A stretch of 8,435 nucleotides of DNA from an uncultured Erysipelotrichaceae bacterium. GTDB taxonomy: Bacteria; Bacillota_I; Bacilli_A; RFN20; CAG-826. Every line of letters begins with the position of its first letter. The first letter of the stretch is position 1. Shown here piece after piece: positions 5,212-8,435 of the stretch. The stretch spans positions 1 to 8,435 of the forward strand of contig CADCDV010000065.1 in assembly GCA_902800255.1 (NCBI GenBank), given 5' to 3'. The notes beneath the pieces were generated by a model. The model ran no database searches, was not told the origin of the DNA, and saw only the letters and a list, made by a program, of their open reading frames with translations. Position numbers and translations under genes: made by a program.

Positions 5212-5212
5212 G

Positions 5213-6979
5213 TTAATTGAATTGGGCGTTATAGAGTTCGTAATAGAACCCCTTCTTCTTGAGAAGAGATTCATGGTCGCCCTGCTCAATGATAGCACCA
5301 TCTTTAAGGACGACAATAAGGTCACTTGAGACGATTGTGCTTAGGCGGTGAGCAACGACGATGGAAGTTCTTCCTTTAAGAAGCTCTTTGAAGCTTTCGT
5401 TGAGAAGTTTCTCGGTGCGGACGTCGATGTTGCTTGTGGCCTCGTCCAAAATGACGACTTCAGGCTCAAGAAGCATAAGACGGGCCACACAGATAAGCTG
5501 CTTCTCGCCAACCGATAAACCAGAGGAGTCGCTGATGCTCGTGTCATATCCTTGAGGGAGTCTTTCGATGAAGCCATCAGCCTGGGCTTTCCTCGCTGCT
5601 TCTCTTACTTCAAAGAGGGTCGCTCCCTTTTTGCCATAGGCGATATTCTCAAAAACCGTACCGGTGAAAATCCAGGTATCCTGAAGGACCATTCCGATAT
5701 GGCTTCTGATGGAATCTTTCACAATATCCTCAGCAAATTCATCGTTAATTGAGATTTTGCCATGCTCTGGATCATAGAATCTCATGAAGAGGTTGATGAG
5801 GGTGGTCTTGCCACATCCTGATGGGCCAACAAGCGCAATCCTCTGCCCTTTCTTGATATCCAACGAGAAGCCATTGATGACGAGTTTGTCTTTTGTGTAT
5901 CCGAAGATGAGATTATCCGCTTTAAGGGATTCGATTTGGCCATCGATGTATTTCTTTCCTTCATCAACGTCCTTAGGCATATTGGCCGCCTTATTGATTC
6001 TTTCAAGAGACGAGGCAGCATAACTGATCTCGCTCATGACATCGCTAATCTCATTGAATGGCTGCATGAAGTTAGCGGCATAGGTCAAGAAGGCGCATAA
6101 ATCACCAACCGCGAATCCGATCAAACCAAGGTGTACGTACCGAATGATGAAAGAGGCACCTACAAGAACGAGGATGGCGTTGATCAAAGCGTTTATGAGT
6201 CTCGTAGAAGGATTGATTGTTGAAGCACCCATCGTAGCCTTGAATGAGCTGTTTCTGAATTCTTCGTTTATGGAAGCGAACTCTTTTTCTTTTTCCTCGC
6301 TGATGCCAAGGGTTCTGATTGAAGTTGAATTCTTAAGGGCCTCATTGACGAAAGAGGAAAGCTTTCCGCTTGTGGAAGCCTGGGCCTTGAAGTGCTTTGA
6401 ATTGTATTTGGAGACGAAATGGCTGACCACCATCGAAACAGGGGTGAGCAAGATGACCACGATTGCTAATGCCCAATTCATGAAGAACATGAAGGCGATG
6501 GTTATGACGATGGTCACCACTCCATCATAGAGAGCGGCAAAGCCACTTAGCAAACCAGTCTGGACATTCTCGATATCGTTAATGAGTCTTTGGATAAGAT
6601 CGCCTTTGGATGCTTTATCTATTTCCTTTACCGGAGCGTCCATGTAAGCCTTGAAGAGCTCTTCCCTCATCTTGGCAATGACTTTTTGGCCAATGAAGGC
6701 TTTCGTGTAATCGAAGATGTGCCTGAAAATTGCTCCCGCGACGAGGCAGATTATGAGCAAAAAGAGGAGGAAGATGAGGATTGGGCCGCTTTCGTCCATG
6801 CAGTGATCCTCTGGCCTACAAATATTCCGAGCGTGATCATCGAAATAGTTGATCAAAAGACCGGCAAGGAAAGGAATGGCGAGTTTGCAAACGGTTGCAA
6901 GCAAAGAGAAGATAAGCGATACGAATATCTGGATGCGGCTTCCTTTGAGCCAGTACCAGAGGCGTTTTGTTTTCTTCAT
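5213..6979 (-). CDS. ABC exporter half-transporter B (intact catalytic residues, degenerate signature motif)
   Basis: A 588-residue fused membrane/ATPase half-transporter of the multidrug/lipid exporter type (MdlB, BmrD, TM288-like). The membrane domain has six predicted helices within about residues 16-315. The outer loop between helices 1 and 2 carries two cysteines (54 and 60). The ATPase domain begins near 355: Walker A GPSGCGKTT (385-393, Lys391), Q-loop VLQDTWIF, signature LSVGEKQ (488-494) instead of LSGGQ, Walker B VVILDEATSNID (508-519) with catalytic Glu513, and switch His544 in VVAHRLST. These residues make B the partner that supplies the active ATP site. The start is firm: AAGGAGG (6992-6986) lies six bases upstream, and the ATG overlaps the stop of the first ABC gene as ATGA. 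The next gene follows one base after its stop. Substrate unknown; drug, lipid or peptide are all possible. Confidence 0.95.
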   Translation of the reverse strand: MKKTKRLWYWLKGSRIQIFVSLIFSLLATVCKLAIPFLAGLLINYFDDHARNICRPEDHCMDESGPILIFLLFLLIICLVAGAIFRHIFDYTKAFIGQKVIAKMREELFKAYMDAPVKEIDKASKGDLIQRLINDIENVQTGLLSGFAALYDGVVTIVITIAFMFFMNWALAIVVILLTPVSMVVSHFVSKYNSKHFKAQASTSGKLSSFVNEALKNSTSIRTLGISEEKEKEFASINEEFRNSSFKATMGASTINPSTRLINALINAILVLVGASFIIRYVHLGLIGFAVGDLCAFLTYAANFMQPFNEISDVMSEISYAASSLERINKAANMPKDVDEGKKYIDGQIESLKADNLIFGYTKDKLVINGFSLDIKKGQRIALVGPSGCGKTTLINLFMRFYDPEHGKISINDEFAEDIVKDSIRSHIGMVLQDTWIFTGTVFENIAYGKKGATLFEVREAARKAQADGFIERLPQGYDTSISDSSGLSVGEKQLICVARLMLLEPEVVILDEATSNIDVRTEKLLNESFKELLKGRTSIVVAHRLSTIVSSDLIVVLKDGAIIEQGDHESLLKKKGFYYELYNAQFN

Positions 6980-8340
6980 TTGACGCCTCCTTTCTGAATC
7001 TCAAAGATTTCGCGATAGATATCGCAACTCTTGAGAAGCTCTTCGTGTTTTCCAGAAGCGATGATTTGGCCGTTGTCGAAGACAAGGATCTTGTCGCAGT
7101 CGATTAAGGATGACGCCCTTTGGGAGACGATGATTTTGGTTAGGCCCTTGATTTTCGAGATGTTCGCTCTGACTTTCTGGTCGCTAATGTAATCAAGAGC
7201 GCTCATGGAGTCATCAAGGATAAGAAGGTCCGCTGGTTTGAGAAGGGCGCGGGCGATGAGTAGCCTTTGCTTTTGGCCACCCGAAAGATTCGTTCCCCCT
7301 TCTTCGATCTTATGGTCAAGGAAGTCATCGTATTTGGAAACGAAATCGTAGGCTAAAGCATCCTTAAGGGCTTTGACCATCTCTTCATCTGTCGCGTCTT
7401 TCTTCGAGACAAGGAGGTTTGAGCGGATGCTTCCTTTGAAGATGGAAGGCTTTTGAAGAACAACGGACACCTCTTTCCTCAAAGAATCCAAATCATATTC
7501 ATGGATAGGGATGCCGCGGTAGAAAATCTGTCCACTGGTTGGCTCGAATAATCTTAGGAGCAACGAGATGGCAGTACTCTTACCGCTGCCCGTTCCGCCG
7601 ATGATGCCAATCGTCTCTCCTTGGTCGATTCTGAAAGAAAGGCCACTGACGGCAGGTTTGTCGCCTTCTTGGCCATAGGTGAGAGAGACATCTTTGAATT
7701 CGATTAACTTGGTTCCAGAAGCCTCTTCGTCTTTGGTGATGACGCCTTCGTTCTTGATATCGCCTTCAATAGCAAGAAGGGAATCGATTCTCTTTTTCGA
7801 AGCGTAGGCTTTGTTAAGAGAAAGGATCATCCTCGAGAACATGACCATGGCAGCAAGACAAGAGACGAGATAAGAGACAAGGGAAACGATTTGACCTGTT
7901 GTGACAGGGCTTGTTTCCGCTAGTGTGACATCTCCTACCATGACGACGGTGATGAGGGCAGCGTTGACGAAGAAGAAGGTCAAAGGATTGAACCAGGCAT
8001 TTGAGGCAGCAAGGCTCATGGACCTTTCGCGATAGACGGCCACGCTTTCGTCAAACCTCTCGTCTTCGTACTCTTCCTTATTGAAAGCTTTGACCGGCCT
8101 AACCCCTGACAAAGCATCGTTCGAAATGAGGGTCATTTTGTCCAAAGACTGCTGAATTGCTGGGTATTTTTTCTTTGTGGAATGCATGATCATCGCAATA
8201 ACGAGGGCGCACAAGAAAAGAGCGATGACAAAGACAATACCTGTTCTGTAATTGATTACGAATGAAAATATCGTGGCCCCGATAAAAAGGAACGGAGGCC
8301 TGAAGATGAGCCTCATGAACATGTTGACTCCGCTTTGCAT
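6976..8340 (-). CDS. ABC exporter half-transporter A (degenerate Walker B and switch), N-terminus missing or broken
   Basis: From the first ATG, 454 residues, against about 570-600 for the family (MdlA, BmrC, TM287-like). The part present has the later membrane helices (about 12-52 and 115-175) and a full ATPase domain: Walker A GGTGSGKST (248-256, Lys254), Q-loop VVLQKPSIF, signature LSGGQ (352-356), then LLILDDSMSALD (372-383), where Asp377 replaces the catalytic glutamate, and VSQRASS, where Gln407 replaces the switch histidine. These changes are typical of the degenerate partner of a heterodimeric exporter, and the intact LSGGQ serves the active site of half-transporter B. Upstream of the ATG the frame still encodes transporter-like sequence (SDTFGKEKILTIVNNDTFAM) to 8412, where TAA at 8415-8413 interrupts it. 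So 8340 is only the first available start and is probably not the natural one. The gene is partial at the window edge, mutated, or affected by an end-of-contig error. Confidence 0.85.
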   Translation of the reverse strand: MQSGVNMFMRLIFRPPFLFIGATIFSFVINYRTGIVFVIALFLCALVIAMIMHSTKKKYPAIQQSLDKMTLISNDALSGVRPVKAFNKEEYEDERFDESVAVYRERSMSLAASNAWFNPLTFFFVNAALITVVMVGDVTLAETSPVTTGQIVSLVSYLVSCLAAMVMFSRMILSLNKAYASKKRIDSLLAIEGDIKNEGVITKDEEASGTKLIEFKDVSLTYGQEGDKPAVSGLSFRIDQGETIGIIGGTGSGKSTAISLLLRLFEPTSGQIFYRGIPIHEYDLDSLRKEVSVVLQKPSIFKGSIRSNLLVSKKDATDEEMVKALKDALAYDFVSKYDDFLDHKIEEGGTNLSGGQKQRLLIARALLKPADLLILDDSMSALDYISDQKVRANISKIKGLTKIIVSQRASSLIDCDKILVFDNGQIIASGKHEELLKSCDIYREIFEIQKGGVK

Positions 8341-8435
8341 CGCGAAGGTGTCGTTATTGACGATGGTGAGAATCTTCTCTTTGCCAAAGGTATCTGAGGA
8401 ATTTGAGGAATATTATTTAAATTTGAAGTTTTTTT

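Noticed and set aside
6590..6997. Plus-strand open frame opposite ABC-B
   Set aside because: Antisense to well-conserved membrane-domain coding sequence; no homology and no ribosome site.
1..8435. Mycoplasma genetic code (TGA as Trp), considered because the genome looks Mollicutes-related
   Set aside because: TGA ends rdgB, the small lipoprotein and ABC-A at sensible places, and tryptophans are encoded by TGG in conserved motifs.
1..8435. CRISPR array, insertion sequence, integrase or phage attachment site
   Set aside because: I saw no regularly spaced direct repeats, transposase motifs or terminal inverted repeats; the two tRNA genes have no neighbouring integrase and I saw no duplicated 3' end.

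Overview
The window looks like a stretch of chromosome from an uncultured, AT-leaning Firmicute of the Bacilli/Erysipelotrichia or Mollicutes-related kind, probably host-associated. The evidence is compact gene packing, strong AGGAGG-type ribosome sites on some genes, short hairpin-plus-U terminators shared by converging genes, CCA-encoded tRNAs, several lipoproteins with Firmicute-style lipoboxes and a BmrCD/TM287-288-type heterodimeric ABC exporter. TGA is used as a true stop (rdgB, the small lipoprotein, the first ABC gene), so the mycoplasma code does not apply. Taxonomy below phylum is inference. Both ends cut through genes, as in a metagenome contig.

Left part (1-980, plus strand): the C-terminal half of a TraX-family membrane protein, then trxA with its own strong ribosome site, an intrinsic terminator, a tRNA-Asp(GUC)/tRNA-Gly(UCC) pair behind a recognisable extended -10 promoter, and a second terminator. 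Next comes a divergent pair (982-2133): a GAF-domain free-methionine-R-sulfoxide-reductase homologue on minus and rdgB (XTP/dITP pyrophosphatase) on plus. Both are small housekeeping or repair functions: one acts on oxidised methionine, the other on deaminated purine nucleotides.

Middle (2159-4062): a 401-residue lipoprotein with Listeria-Bacteroides/InlB-B-like repeats on minus, and divergently an orphan four-helix membrane protein on plus with a good sigma-A promoter. It ends in a hairpin that also serves the operon arriving from the right.

Right part (8435 down to 4022, minus strand): one tightly coupled operon of ABC half-transporter A, ABC half-transporter B, a small lipoprotein and a Vsr-type endonuclease. 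The junctions are ATGA, TAA-C-ATG and ATGA, leaving no room for internal promoters outside coding sequence. The two ABC proteins are complementary: A has the degenerate Walker B and switch residues with an intact LSGGQ, while B has the intact catalytic residues with a degenerate LSVGE signature. That is the layout of an asymmetric exporter with one active ATP site. The Vsr gene is 3'-truncated and shows a likely frameshift. ABC-A has an in-frame stop near the window edge, inside the stretch that still looks like transporter.

Nothing here is convincingly a new defence or mobile system. The points most worth a second look are the vsr remnant translationally coupled to an exporter/lipoprotein operon, the missing cysteine in the fRMsr homologue, candidate leaderless starts at three genes, and the two broken reading frames.
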